Made by a program: the position numbers and the translations under genes
Shown: positions 1 to 6,063 of the stretch, in pieces
How positions within the stretch are numbered: the first letter of the stretch is position 1
How the letters are laid out: each line of letters opens with the position of its first letter
From: Vitreoscilla sp.
Lineage (GTDB): Bacteria; Pseudomonadota; Gammaproteobacteria; Burkholderiales; Burkholderiaceae
Assembly (NCBI GenBank): GCA_014378125.1
Contig: JACMOG010000028.1
Location: 1-6,360 of the forward strand
DNA length: 6,360 nt
Reading direction: 5' to 3'
The notes under the pieces: model-generated
What the model was told of the DNA's origin: nothing
What the model saw: only the letters and a program-made list of their open reading frames with translations
Databases searched by the model: none

Positions 1-542
1 CGGGCAGCGAGTTCCTTGCCGGTGCCCGTCTCGCCGGTGATCAGCACGGCGGCACGCGTCGGCCCGACCTGGCGGATCTGCTCGTACACGCGCTGCATCG
101 CCGCGCCGTTGCCGAAGAACCCGCTGCCGGGTGGCGATGCCTGTTCGCGCAGGTAGTCGTTCTCCAGCTTGAGGCGCTCGCGCGAAAGCACCCGCTCGAT
201 CGACAACTCGAGCACCTCCATGTCGAACGGCCTGAGCAGGTAGTCCTGCGCGCCGAGCTTCATCGCCTCCACCGCCGACGCGATGGAGCCCTGCGCCGTC
301 ATCACGATGGTGGGCGTGTTCATCGAGCGGCTCGCCATGCCCCGAAGCAGCTCGATGCCATCCACCACGGGCATGCGCAGGTCGGTGAGCACGAGCTCGA
401 CCTTCTCTCGCTCGAGCAGCGCCAACGCCTGCGCGCCGTCGCACGCCGTGAGCACGCGGTGGCCCAGCTGCCGGAGCATGATCTCCAGCACGCGGCGCAT
501 GTTGGATTCGTCGTCGACGACAAGAACCGTGACCGCGCTCAT
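1..542 (-). CDS. Sigma-54-dependent NtrC-type response regulator (partial, C-terminus beyond window)
   Basis: This gene encodes a cytoplasmic transcription activator that, once phosphorylated, should use ATP hydrolysis to open sigma-54 RNA polymerase promoters. About 180 residues are visible. Residues 1-120 are a receiver domain, with the acidic pair D10-D11, phospho-acceptor D54 in LTDLRMP, T82 in the VMTA stretch, and R104-P105 where the family normally has Lys-Pro. A charged helical linker (about 110-135) follows. The AAA+ domain begins near 142, and its Walker A motif GETGTGKE (170-177) is the last complete motif before the edge. The GAFTGA loop, Walker B and DNA-binding helix-turn-helix lie outside, so family assignment rests on the receiver plus Walker A order. 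Its ATG overlaps the stop of the upstream kinase gene as ATGA, indicating one operon and translational coupling. The Lys-to-Arg change at 104 is the one odd residue. Confidence 0.93.
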   Translation of the reverse strand, partial: MSAVTVLVVDDESNMRRVLEIMLRQLGHRVLTACDGAQALALLEREKVELVLTDLRMPVVDGIELLRGMASRSMNTPTIVMTAQGSIASAVEAMKLGAQDYLLRPFDMEVLELSIERVLSRERLKLENDYLREQASPPGSGFFGNGAAMQRVYEQIRQVGPTRAAVLITGETGTGKELAA

Positions 543-2392
543 CGTGGTGCTCCTGAAGCTTCCGCGTCGAGCGGAAGCGAGATGGTGAATCGTGCGCCGT
601 TCCATCGGCTTCGGCCGACCTGGATGGAACCGGCGTGCGCGGCGACGATCTGGCGGACCACCGCGAGACCCAGCCCGATGCCGCTTGCTCGCCGCGAGAC
701 GAACGGTTCGAAGATGGTGGACTCCAGCTCGGGCGGAACGCCCGGGCCGTCGTCCTCGCAGAGGATCAGGACGGCGTCCGGCGCATCGGAAGTCGACAGC
801 GCGACCCGCCCCGTGGGGCCGGCCGCCTCGCAGGCATTGCCCAGCAGGTTGAAGAGCACCTGCTTCAGTTGTTCGGGATCGCCGACGATGTGAACCGACG
901 TCGCCGCCAGCCCCAGGATCACGGACGGCTGCCCCGGCATCTCGCCGGCGCGCTTGAGCTCGTGCATCTGCACGCAGCTGGCGATCAGCTCGTGGAGGTC
1001 CACGTCCATCGGATGCAGTCGGGGCGGGCGAGCGGTATCGAGCAGGGTCGACACCAGCCTGTTCAAACGCTCCGTTTCCGACTCGATGAACCGCATGAGC
1101 TCCAGGCCCTCGGCGCCCAGGCCCGGATTGCGCATCAGTATCTGCGCGGAGGATCGCAGGATCCCCAGCGGCGTCCGCACCTCGTGCGCCAGCACGGCAC
1201 CCAATTCGCCCAGCATCGCCATCTTCGACGTGCGAACGAGCTCCGCCCTGGATGCGTCCAGCGAATGGATCATCTCGTCGTAGGCCTGCGAGAGCACGCG
1301 CACCTCCGTGATCAGCGAGTTCGGCACGCCGTCCGCTGGCGTCGGCGTGCCGGCGCGATGGCGGCGCGTCCGCTCGGTGAGCGAGGCGATGGGGCGCGCC
1401 ATCGTCGAGGCCACCCAGGTCGCCGCGGCGAGCGTCGCCAGCAGGATCACCGCGAACAGGCCGGCAAAGACCACCGCCATGTGCGACACCGGCGCCAATG
1501 CCTCGTCCACGGGCTCGAAGATCATCGTGGTCCAGCCGGATCCGCCGAAGCCGGGCATGGGCAGCGACGCCGCGCGCCCGCTGAGCGCCGGTTCATCGAG
1601 CCAGGGCGACCGATCGAGGACGCCCGCGTGGGTGCTGCGCGCGATCGCCCGCGCCTGCGCGCGGCCGTGCGAGTCCGGCAGGGTGAGACGGCGCAGCTGC
1701 CGCGATCCCGCCACCCAGCGCCCGGCACTGTCGACGACGACGATCACCCGGCGATCCTGCGCTGCGGCGTCCAGCAGCCGATCGATGGGCGCGATGTCGA
1801 GCGCCAGGCGCAGTCGTGCCCGCGACGCGGCGCCGCCCGCATAGGACGACGGGATCGCCGCCTGGATGCGCAGGGGCACCTGGGCCTCGAGCGTGGCGGC
1901 GGACGGAATGGACAGCGTCGCGGCATCGCCGCCAAGCAGGGTCTCCACCGAGACCTGCGCGGGATCGATGGCGGACGCGGTCATCCCGATGCGGGCGGCC
2001 ACGGAGCTCGCGAGGATGCGGTCGTTGCCGTCGATGCAATCCAGTTCCGCGTAGACGTCGCCATAGCCGTCGTGCAGGCCGACCAGGTAGTTGCTGACGC
2101 GCTTGTCGACGTCGCCCAGGCGCAGGTCTTCCATCAGCTCGGAGCGGCGCCAGACAATGGCGTTCTCGAAGCGCTCGAACAGCATCTGGTCGATGTCCGA
2201 CTGGACCGCGTGCGCCTGGATGGCGAGGTTGTGCTGGATCTCGCGCGTCATCGCGTCGCGGGTCCGGGCGAACGACAGCCACGACAGCGCGGCGCTTGGC
2301 AAGAGGCCCAGCAGGACGAAGGCGAGCAGCAGGATACGTCGAAGCGTCAAGGCAATGGGGCAAGCAGGTGGGTGGATGATGTCGGCTGGCAT
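539..2392 (-). CDS. Transmembrane sensor histidine kinase with dCache-like periplasmic domain
   Basis: This is the membrane sensor kinase that should phosphorylate the response regulator encoded directly after it (617 aa from the chosen start). Residues about 20-41 form TM1. Residues 42-304 form a periplasmic region resembling a double-Cache sensor: a long N-terminal helix, then a stretch ending VYAELDCIDGNDRILASS. Residues about 305-328 form TM2, followed by a HAMP linker starting at the Arg-Pro-Ile near 333-335. The kinase core has the H-box LAHEVRTPLG with phospho-acceptor H403, N-box FNLLGNACEA (N515, N519), G1 box DDGPG (D547), an F-box near FEPF, and G2 box GIGLGL (571-576). There is no cytoplasmic PAS domain. 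The frame stays open up to 2653, but that would run into the divergent porin gene. ATG at 2392 directly precedes TM1 and is preferred, although no good Shine-Dalgarno precedes it. The ligand cannot be read from sequence. Confidence 0.92.
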   Translation of the reverse strand: MPADIIHPPACPIALTLRRILLLAFVLLGLLPSAALSWLSFARTRDAMTREIQHNLAIQAHAVQSDIDQMLFERFENAIVWRRSELMEDLRLGDVDKRVSNYLVGLHDGYGDVYAELDCIDGNDRILASSVAARIGMTASAIDPAQVSVETLLGGDAATLSIPSAATLEAQVPLRIQAAIPSSYAGGAASRARLRLALDIAPIDRLLDAAAQDRRVIVVVDSAGRWVAGSRQLRRLTLPDSHGRAQARAIARSTHAGVLDRSPWLDEPALSGRAASLPMPGFGGSGWTTMIFEPVDEALAPVSHMAVVFAGLFAVILLATLAAATWVASTMARPIASLTERTRRHRAGTPTPADGVPNSLITEVRVLSQAYDEMIHSLDASRAELVRTSKMAMLGELGAVLAHEVRTPLGILRSSAQILMRNPGLGAEGLELMRFIESETERLNRLVSTLLDTARPPRLHPMDVDLHELIASCVQMHELKRAGEMPGQPSVILGLAATSVHIVGDPEQLKQVLFNLLGNACEAAGPTGRVALSTSDAPDAVLILCEDDGPGVPPELESTIFEPFVSRRASGIGLGLAVVRQIVAAHAGSIQVGRSRWNGARFTISLPLDAEASGAPR

Positions 2393-2402
2393 GATCTTTG
2401 CG
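2386..2402 (+). promoter_or_regulatory. Candidate sigma-54 (-24/-12) promoter of the porin operon
   Basis: The sequence cTGGCATG-atct-TTGCg matches the sigma-54 consensus YTGGCACG-rNNN-TTGCW at 12 of 14 specified positions, with exact spacing between the -24 GG (2388-2389) and the -12 GC (2400-2401). Transcription would start near 2412-2413 and leave a leader of about 50 nt before the porin ATG at 2463. The adjacent genes encode a sigma-54 activator and its kinase, which supports the call. The -24 block covers the complement of the kinase start codon (2390-2392). The -12 block sits in the palindrome TTTGCGCAAA (2397-2406). Seen: match and spacing. Inferred: activity and the identity of the activator. 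Confidence 0.7.
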
Positions 2403-2448
2403 CAAAAGACTGCCGCCGAGTTCTTCGGCGCGGCTGCGCGAGGGCGCC

Positions 2449-2453
2449 AGGAA
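2449..2453 (+). promoter_or_regulatory. Ribosome binding site deciding the porin start
   Basis: AGGAA lies 9 nt before the ATG at 2463. It supports that start over the earlier in-frame ATGs upstream (the frame is open from 2091), which would fall inside the opposite-strand kinase gene. A second purine run, AAGG at 2457-2460, is too close to the ATG to be the main site. Confidence 0.6.
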
Positions 2454-2462
2454 CTGAAGGTG

Positions 2463-3641
2463 ATGAACCGATATCGACTTTCTTCATGCGCAAGTTTCGC
2501 GCCATCTGCCCGGCGCCGCTGGCGCGCCTGGATGGTGGCGGCGTCGGCGGTCGCCGTCGAGGCGATGTTCGCAGCGGGATCCGCACACGCCGCGGAGCCC
2601 ATCGCGGAGACCCCCACGGCCGAGGCCATCGCGGACGCGCCCCCGCCCGGCACCCGGCTCCTCGATGGCGTGACATTCGCAGGTTACGCCACGACGCAAT
2701 TCCTGATCCCGGATGCCCGAGGCCGGGCGGCGCAGCCTCTCGACACCACCGTCGTCGACGACGATTCGCAGTCCAGCCGGCGCACGCGGCTGGATCCCAG
2801 CCACCTCAGCGGCATCGCCTGGTGGGAGCCGTCTCCGTCGTGGAAGGTGTTGGGCGAGATCGACCTGCAGGACATCGTCCAGGTTCCCGCGCATTCGAAC
2901 CAGGACGGCCGGGCCTCGGAGCCCTACGTGGCGCTGGACCGCCTCTATGTCGACTACCGCGCAACCGACACTCTCAGCATCCGAGCGGGCAAGTTCCTCA
3001 CGCCCATCGGGCACTGGAACCAGGAGCACTCGGATCCGCAGGTCTGGACCGTGCTTCGGCCATTGATCTCGCAGTCCGCGTTTCCCACCAACGCCACAGG
3101 CGTGATGCTGTTCGGCAGCCTGCCGGTGGGCACCCAGTGGATCGACTACCAGACCTATGCGGCCAATGGCGGCGAATGGCGTCCGAGCCCACGATCCCAT
3201 CCCTTCGAAAGCGCGTTCGGCGGCCGCGTCTCCACCGCCCTCAACCCGTTCATCCAGGTCGGCCTGTCGGCCAGCCGATTCCAGCAGGAGGGACTCGGCT
3301 CGAGCCGGTTCAACCTGTTCGGCGCCGATGTCGCGCTGAACTGGCGAGGCGTGGAGATCAGCGGCGAGATCATCAAGCGACGCGGCAAGGACGCCAACGT
3401 CAGCGAGGAGCACGGCTGGTTCGCTCAGGCCGCGGTGCCGGTTGCCGCGCGGTGGTGGACCGTTGCGCGTCTCGAGCAATACCGTCGCGCAGTGGACGAC
3501 TCCGAGAGCAGCACCGCCTTGCTGGGCGTGGTCTACAGGAGCGGCCGTCACTGGGTGTTCAAGGCCGAATGGGCGCAGGCGTCGGGCGGCGCCAGCGGCC
3601 TGCCATCGGGGCTCCTGTCCTCGCTGACGATGGTCTATTGA
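2463..3641 (+). CDS. Porin-like outer-membrane beta-barrel protein
   Basis: The gene encodes a secreted 392-aa protein that probably forms a beta-barrel channel in the outer membrane. A long Arg-rich n-region and hydrophobic core end in AHA (41-43), a good signal peptidase I site, leaving a mature protein of about 349 aa. The body has the alternating polar/aromatic strands of a porin. The stretch IRAGKFLTPIGHWN followed by a Phe-Pro-Thr-Asn-x-x-Gly segment resembles carbohydrate- or phosphate-selective porin-like barrels. The chain ends in Tyr after alternating hydrophobic residues (LSSLTMVY), as outer-membrane proteins do for BAM recognition. The gene is divergent from the sensor kinase and 4 nt upstream of a PstS-like binding protein, suggesting it admits the ligand that these proteins handle. 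A sigma-54 promoter candidate precedes it. The solute is unknown; the barrel assignment is firmer than any substrate assignment. Confidence 0.82.
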   Translation: MNRYRLSSCASFAPSARRRWRAWMVAASAVAVEAMFAAGSAHAAEPIAETPTAEAIADAPPPGTRLLDGVTFAGYATTQFLIPDARGRAAQPLDTTVVDDDSQSSRRTRLDPSHLSGIAWWEPSPSWKVLGEIDLQDIVQVPAHSNQDGRASEPYVALDRLYVDYRATDTLSIRAGKFLTPIGHWNQEHSDPQVWTVLRPLISQSAFPTNATGVMLFGSLPVGTQWIDYQTYAANGGEWRPSPRSHPFESAFGGRVSTALNPFIQVGLSASRFQQEGLGSSRFNLFGADVALNWRGVEISGEIIKRRGKDANVSEEHGWFAQAAVPVAARWWTVARLEQYRRAVDDSESSTALLGVVYRSGRHWVFKAEWAQASGGASGLPSGLLSSLTMVY

Positions 3642-3645
3642 TCCG

Positions 3646-4149
3646 GTGCCAGCACTTGTGCGCCATCTCATCTGGGCGAGGCGCCTGCGCATCGCGGGAG
3701 GCCTTTGCGCCTCGCTGGCCTGCGCCCAGGCGATGGCCACCGAGCCGGGCGGCGACGCCGCGATCGCGGTGGTGGTGGGCCACAACATGGCGCCCGCCGA
3801 ACCGATCTCGCCGACGATCGTGCTCGGGATGTTCGCCAGGAAGCGGCTCTTCTGGGTCGATCACTCAGCGGTCGTGCCGGTCAACCTGACGGCGTCGCAT
3901 CCGCTGCGCCGGGCGTTCTCGTCCCTCGTCTTCAAGAAGACGCCCGAGCAGCTGCAGGACTATTGGAACGACCAGTACTTCCACGGCGTGTTGCCGCCGC
4001 CCGTCCTGGCCTCGGAAGAAGCCGTGCTGCGCTTCGTCTCGACGACGCGCGGCGCCATCGGCTACGTCTCGGCGTGCAGCGTCGACTCGCGCGTGGACAT
4101 CGTGGCCGTCCTCCAGCGCAGCGACGGCGGCGCGGCCTGCGCCCATTGA
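3646..4149 (+). CDS. Small secreted PstS-like (PBP_like_2-type) substrate-binding domain protein
   Basis: The gene encodes a 167-aa periplasmic protein resembling one lobe of the phosphate-binding PstS family. A signal peptide ends at AMA (29-31), leaving about 136 mature residues. The order of motifs fits short PstS-like proteins: a VVVGHNMAP strand, a helix then 'IVLGMFARKRLFWVDHSAVVPVNL', a helix with the LRRAFSSLVFKKTPEQLQDYW pattern, and the closing GAIGYVSA motif of the family. Full PstS proteins are roughly twice as long, and no ABC permease or ATPase is nearby, so it may be a ligand presenter for the kinase or porin rather than a transporter subunit. The start is GTG, 4 nt after the porin stop and without an obvious Shine-Dalgarno, which suggests translational coupling; a second GTG at 3658 is possible. 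Phosphate itself is not demonstrated as ligand. Confidence 0.8.
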   Translation: MPALVRHLIWARRLRIAGGLCASLACAQAMATEPGGDAAIAVVVGHNMAPAEPISPTIVLGMFARKRLFWVDHSAVVPVNLTASHPLRRAFSSLVFKKTPEQLQDYWNDQYFHGVLPPPVLASEEAVLRFVSTTRGAIGYVSACSVDSRVDIVAVLQRSDGGAACAH

Positions 4150-4169
4150 AGGTTGCGCCCCCGCGAGGA

Positions 4170-4218
4170 CTTGCGGGGCCCGCAAGCGGCTGCACGCGAG
4201 TGCGCAAGTTCCTGCGGG
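4170..4218. repeat. 17-bp palindrome and related half-sites (operator/enhancer or terminator-like hairpins)
   Basis: CTTGCGGGGCCCGCAAG (4170-4186) is a perfect palindrome of two 8-bp arms around one base. Downstream, TGCGCAAG (4201-4208) and CCTGCGGG (4211-4218) repeat the arm sequences at 6/8 and 7/8 identity, in diverging order. As DNA, the palindrome centre lies about 140 bp upstream of the start predicted for the sigma-54 promoter at 4292-4308, a usual enhancer distance. As RNA, the arms can pair in exclusive ways: 4170-4176 with 4180-4186, 4169-4175 with 4203-4209, or 4179-4184 with 4213-4218. The last is followed by TCTTTCT, so it could instead end transcripts of the porin operon. Which role applies is undecided. 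Confidence 0.45.
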
Positions 4219-4291
4219 TCTTTCTGGCGCGAATGCGCGCGTCACCTCGACGGATGCGCCGGCGCGCGCGGTCGTCGATCCGTGCGGCCAA

Positions 4292-4308
4292 CTGGCCTGA
4301 AGCTTGCT
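4292..4308 (+). promoter_or_regulatory. Candidate sigma-54 (-24/-12) promoter of the glycosyltransferase gene
   Basis: cTGGCCTG-aagc-TTGCT matches YTGGCACG-rNNN-TTGCW at 12 of 14 specified positions, with mismatches only at the A and second C of the -24 block. The -24 GG (4294-4295) and -12 GC (4306-4307) are correctly spaced. The predicted start is near 4318-4320, about 47 nt before the ATG at 4366. The activator could be the regulator in this window or a flagellar sigma-54 activator, given the flagellin downstream. Activity is inferred only from the match. Confidence 0.5.
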
Positions 4309-4315
4309 GCTGATG

Positions 4316-4347
4316 GTCGACGGGCAGGCCTGTGTCTGCCGATCGAC
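4316..4347 (+). promoter_or_regulatory. Local bulged hairpin just upstream of the glycosyltransferase ribosome binding site
   Basis: GTCGA (4316-4320) pairs with TCGAC (4343-4347), C4321 with G4341, and GGCAG (4323-4327) with CTGCC (4336-4340), leaving bulged G4322 and A4342 and an 8-nt loop. It cannot coexist with the full 12-bp stem described for 4269-4352, because both use 4341-4347. There is no T-run after it, so a terminator role is unlikely. Confidence 0.4.
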
Positions 4348-4351
4348 GACC

Positions 4352-4357
4352 GGGGAG
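4352..4357 (+). promoter_or_regulatory. Shine-Dalgarno sequence deciding the glycosyltransferase start
   Basis: GGGGAG ends 8 nt before the ATG at 4366. It is the strongest ribosome binding site in the window and rules in that start over the further upstream in-frame ATG at 4153 and the downstream ATG at 4402. Its first G is the last base of the 12-bp inverted repeat. Confidence 0.7.
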
Positions 4358-4365
4358 CAGAGCCG

Positions 4366-6063
4366 ATGAACCGACACGTGGTGCGCATCGAAGTGGAAGT
4401 GATGAGGGCCGCCACCACCGCCACGTCGCCCGGAACCGCGTCGCCGCTCGATCCGCAGGACGCGGGATCGAGTACGGTTCGCCGGCCAGGACTGGACCAA
4501 TTCGTTCGCGGCCGCCCGTTGCGCCTCGCGATCTGGCTGCTGCTCGCGGGCACGCTGCTGCATCTTGCGTTGGCTGCGGGCACCGACTTGTCGCCCGACG
4601 AGGCCCACTATGCGTTGTTCGGCGCGCATCCCGACTGGAGCTACTTCGATCACCCCGCGTTGACCGGCTGGTTGCAGGAACCGTTCGTGCAGGCCGGCGG
4701 CAGCGGCCTGCCGATGCGCGTCGTTCCGATGGCCTGCTGGCTGGCGGCGGCACCGCTGCTCTTCGCGCTGTGCCATCGCCTGACGATCCACACGCAAGTC
4801 GACAGCGATTCGGCGACGCGATACGACGTCGCCTGGGTGGCGGCATTCCTGGTGCTCAGCCCGCTGATCTACCTGCTGGGCGTGGCGCTGGTGCCTGACA
4901 CACTCCTGATGCCGCTGGTGCCGACCGCGATGCTCGCGACGTGGCGCCTGCGCAGCCCCCAGGCTGCACGCAACTGGCGTTGCTGGGCCACGCTGGGCGT
5001 GATTCTCGGCCTGTGCATGCTGGCCAAGTACACGGGCGTCTTCGTGGTCCTCGGCGCCGTCGCGACGCTGCTGTCGTTCCATGGACGCGCGCTCACACGC
5101 CAGCGCGGCGCCTGGCTGGCCGCGGCGCTCGTCGCGCTCATCGCCAGCCCGATCGTCGCCTGGAACGAACAGCACGACTGGATATCGCTGGCCTACCAGG
5201 GCGGCCATGTCGCGGGCGGCCAGCCGTGGCGCCTGTCCAACGCGGCACGCGCGGTCGCGTTGCAGTTGCTCCTTTTCGGTCCGTTGATTCCCGCGTGCGC
5301 GGCACGCGCCTGCGAGCGGACGCCACGCGACGTCGATCCGCAGTCCCTTCAGGCCACGCGCGATGCGCGCCGCATGGGCCTGATGTTCGGGCTGCCGGTG
5401 CTGGTGGTATTCGTCGTCCTCGCGGGACGCGGATCGTCGCTGCCTCACTGGACCATGTGCGGCTGGATCGCCCTCGTCCCGTTGGCGATCGCGGGCGCGC
5501 GCTCGCTTCGCCGCGGCACGCTCGTGGCGATGGCGATCTGGCAGGTCGCGCTGCTCGCGGGCATCGTCGGCGTGCTGGCGACCGGTGGCCCATTCGAGGA
5601 GACCGGTGCCGCCGCCGTATCTCCTGCCGGCCTGCGGGCGGCGGGAGCGCGCTTCAACCCCGTCGCCGATGTCCATGGCTGGTCGCAGGCGGCCACGCAT
5701 GGCGCCGCGCTGGCGAGGCGGTACGACGCGCGCGGCCTGGCCGTCATGAACTGGTCGTTGGCGAGCAGGCTGGCCTGGTATGCGCGGCCGTTGCCCGTGT
5801 TCGTGGCGCCGCCCCGGCTCGACCAGTTCCAGCTGTGGTTCGGGGCCTTGCGGCGCGGCGACAGCGCCATCGTGGTGGACTGGTCGGGAATGCCCCTGCC
5901 CGTTCCCGTCGGACCGACGGGCTTCGCGCGTTGCACCGGCCTCGACCAAATTGCCACCGTCGAGAATGGGCGGCAGCTGGCGCATTTCAATTTCCTGCTT
6001 TGCCGGGATTGGTCCGGAACCTCGCAATCGCCGTCCGCCGCAGATATTTCAGGCGTCCGCTGA
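4366..6063 (+). CDS. PMT_2/GT39-type integral-membrane glycosyltransferase
   Basis: The gene encodes a 565-aa inner-membrane enzyme of the family (ArnT and protein mannosyltransferase relatives) that transfers a sugar from a polyprenyl-phosphate carrier to an acceptor on the periplasmic face. After a 50-residue cytoplasmic tail and TM1 (about 52-72) comes the family motif LSPDEAHYALFGAHPDWSYF-DHP: the acidic pair D78-E79 in the first periplasmic loop and the DHP at 95-97. Other family marks are VPDTLLMPL (176-184), the LAKYTGVF segment (219-226) and SPIVAWNEQHDW (261-272). About ten membrane segments run to 406; residues 407-565 form a soluble C-terminal part, probably periplasmic. A strong GGGGAG site fixes the start. 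It lies 216 bp after the binding-protein gene and 256 bp before flagellin. Donor sugar and acceptor (lipid A, other glycan or protein) cannot be read from sequence. Confidence 0.87.
   Translation: MNRHVVRIEVEVMRAATTATSPGTASPLDPQDAGSSTVRRPGLDQFVRGRPLRLAIWLLLAGTLLHLALAAGTDLSPDEAHYALFGAHPDWSYFDHPALTGWLQEPFVQAGGSGLPMRVVPMACWLAAAPLLFALCHRLTIHTQVDSDSATRYDVAWVAAFLVLSPLIYLLGVALVPDTLLMPLVPTAMLATWRLRSPQAARNWRCWATLGVILGLCMLAKYTGVFVVLGAVATLLSFHGRALTRQRGAWLAAALVALIASPIVAWNEQHDWISLAYQGGHVAGGQPWRLSNAARAVALQLLLFGPLIPACAARACERTPRDVDPQSLQATRDARRMGLMFGLPVLVVFVVLAGRGSSLPHWTMCGWIALVPLAIAGARSLRRGTLVAMAIWQVALLAGIVGVLATGGPFEETGAAAVSPAGLRAAGARFNPVADVHGWSQAATHGAALARRYDARGLAVMNWSLASRLAWYARPLPVFVAPPRLDQFQLWFGALRRGDSAIVVDWSGMPLPVPVGPTGFARCTGLDQIATVENGRQLAHFNFLLCRDWSGTSQSPSAADISGVR

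Larger units (their letters stand above)
4269..4352. repeat. 12-bp perfect inverted repeat spanning the glycosyltransferase promoter/leader
   Basis: CGGTCGTCGATC (4269-4280) is the exact reverse complement of GATCGACGACCG (4341-4352), with 60 nt between. Its centre (about 4310) falls on the -12 element of the sigma-54-like promoter. In a read-through transcript the arms would form a 12-bp closing stem. Inside it GGCC-aact-GGCC (4286-4297) and GGCAG...CTGCC (4323-4327 with 4336-4340) could form two smaller hairpins, the second stacking directly on the closing stem. The 3' arm touches the first base of the Shine-Dalgarno sequence. A transcript begun at the local promoter would lack the 5' arm. 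Confidence 0.6.
4150..4365. other. Repeat-rich intergenic region between binding protein and glycosyltransferase
   Basis: No supported gene lies here. The glycosyltransferase frame stays open back to 4153, but that stretch lacks protein-like character and the ribosome binding site is further down. The region instead holds a 17-bp palindrome, further related half-sites, a 12-bp inverted repeat with a 60-nt spacing, a bulged local hairpin, and a sigma-54-like promoter, each listed separately. No canonical GC-stem plus long T-run terminator is present. Confidence 0.7.

Noticed and set aside
2393..2420. Sigma-54 promoter for the kinase on the minus strand
   Set aside because: TTGC is present in the palindrome, but the upstream GG is one base too close to the GC for a functional -24/-12 element.
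2393..2653. N-terminal extension of the kinase to an ATG at 2653
   Set aside because: It would overlap the porin start, precede TM1 with 87 Ala/Arg-rich residues and lacks a ribosome binding site.
3646..3740. Lipoprotein signal in the binding protein
   Set aside because: Cysteines at residues 21 and 26 lack a proper lipobox before them; an AMA signal peptidase I site fits better.
2484..3788. Minus-strand open frame opposite the porin
   Set aside because: No signature, low-complexity composition; the plus strand has a signal peptide and barrel features.
635..3889. Very long plus-strand open frame across the kinase and porin genes
   Set aside because: It is Arg/Gly/His-rich, has no domain signature and overlaps two genes with clear motifs in other frames; a by-product of high GC.
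4153..4365. N-terminal extension of the glycosyltransferase to an ATG at 4153
   Set aside because: Cys/Arg-rich extension unlike the family; the strong GGGGAG before 4366 gives a better start.
3865..6027. Long minus-strand open frame opposite the glycosyltransferase
   Set aside because: Composition dominated by Arg, Gln and His with no family motif, while the plus strand carries clear glycosyltransferase motifs.
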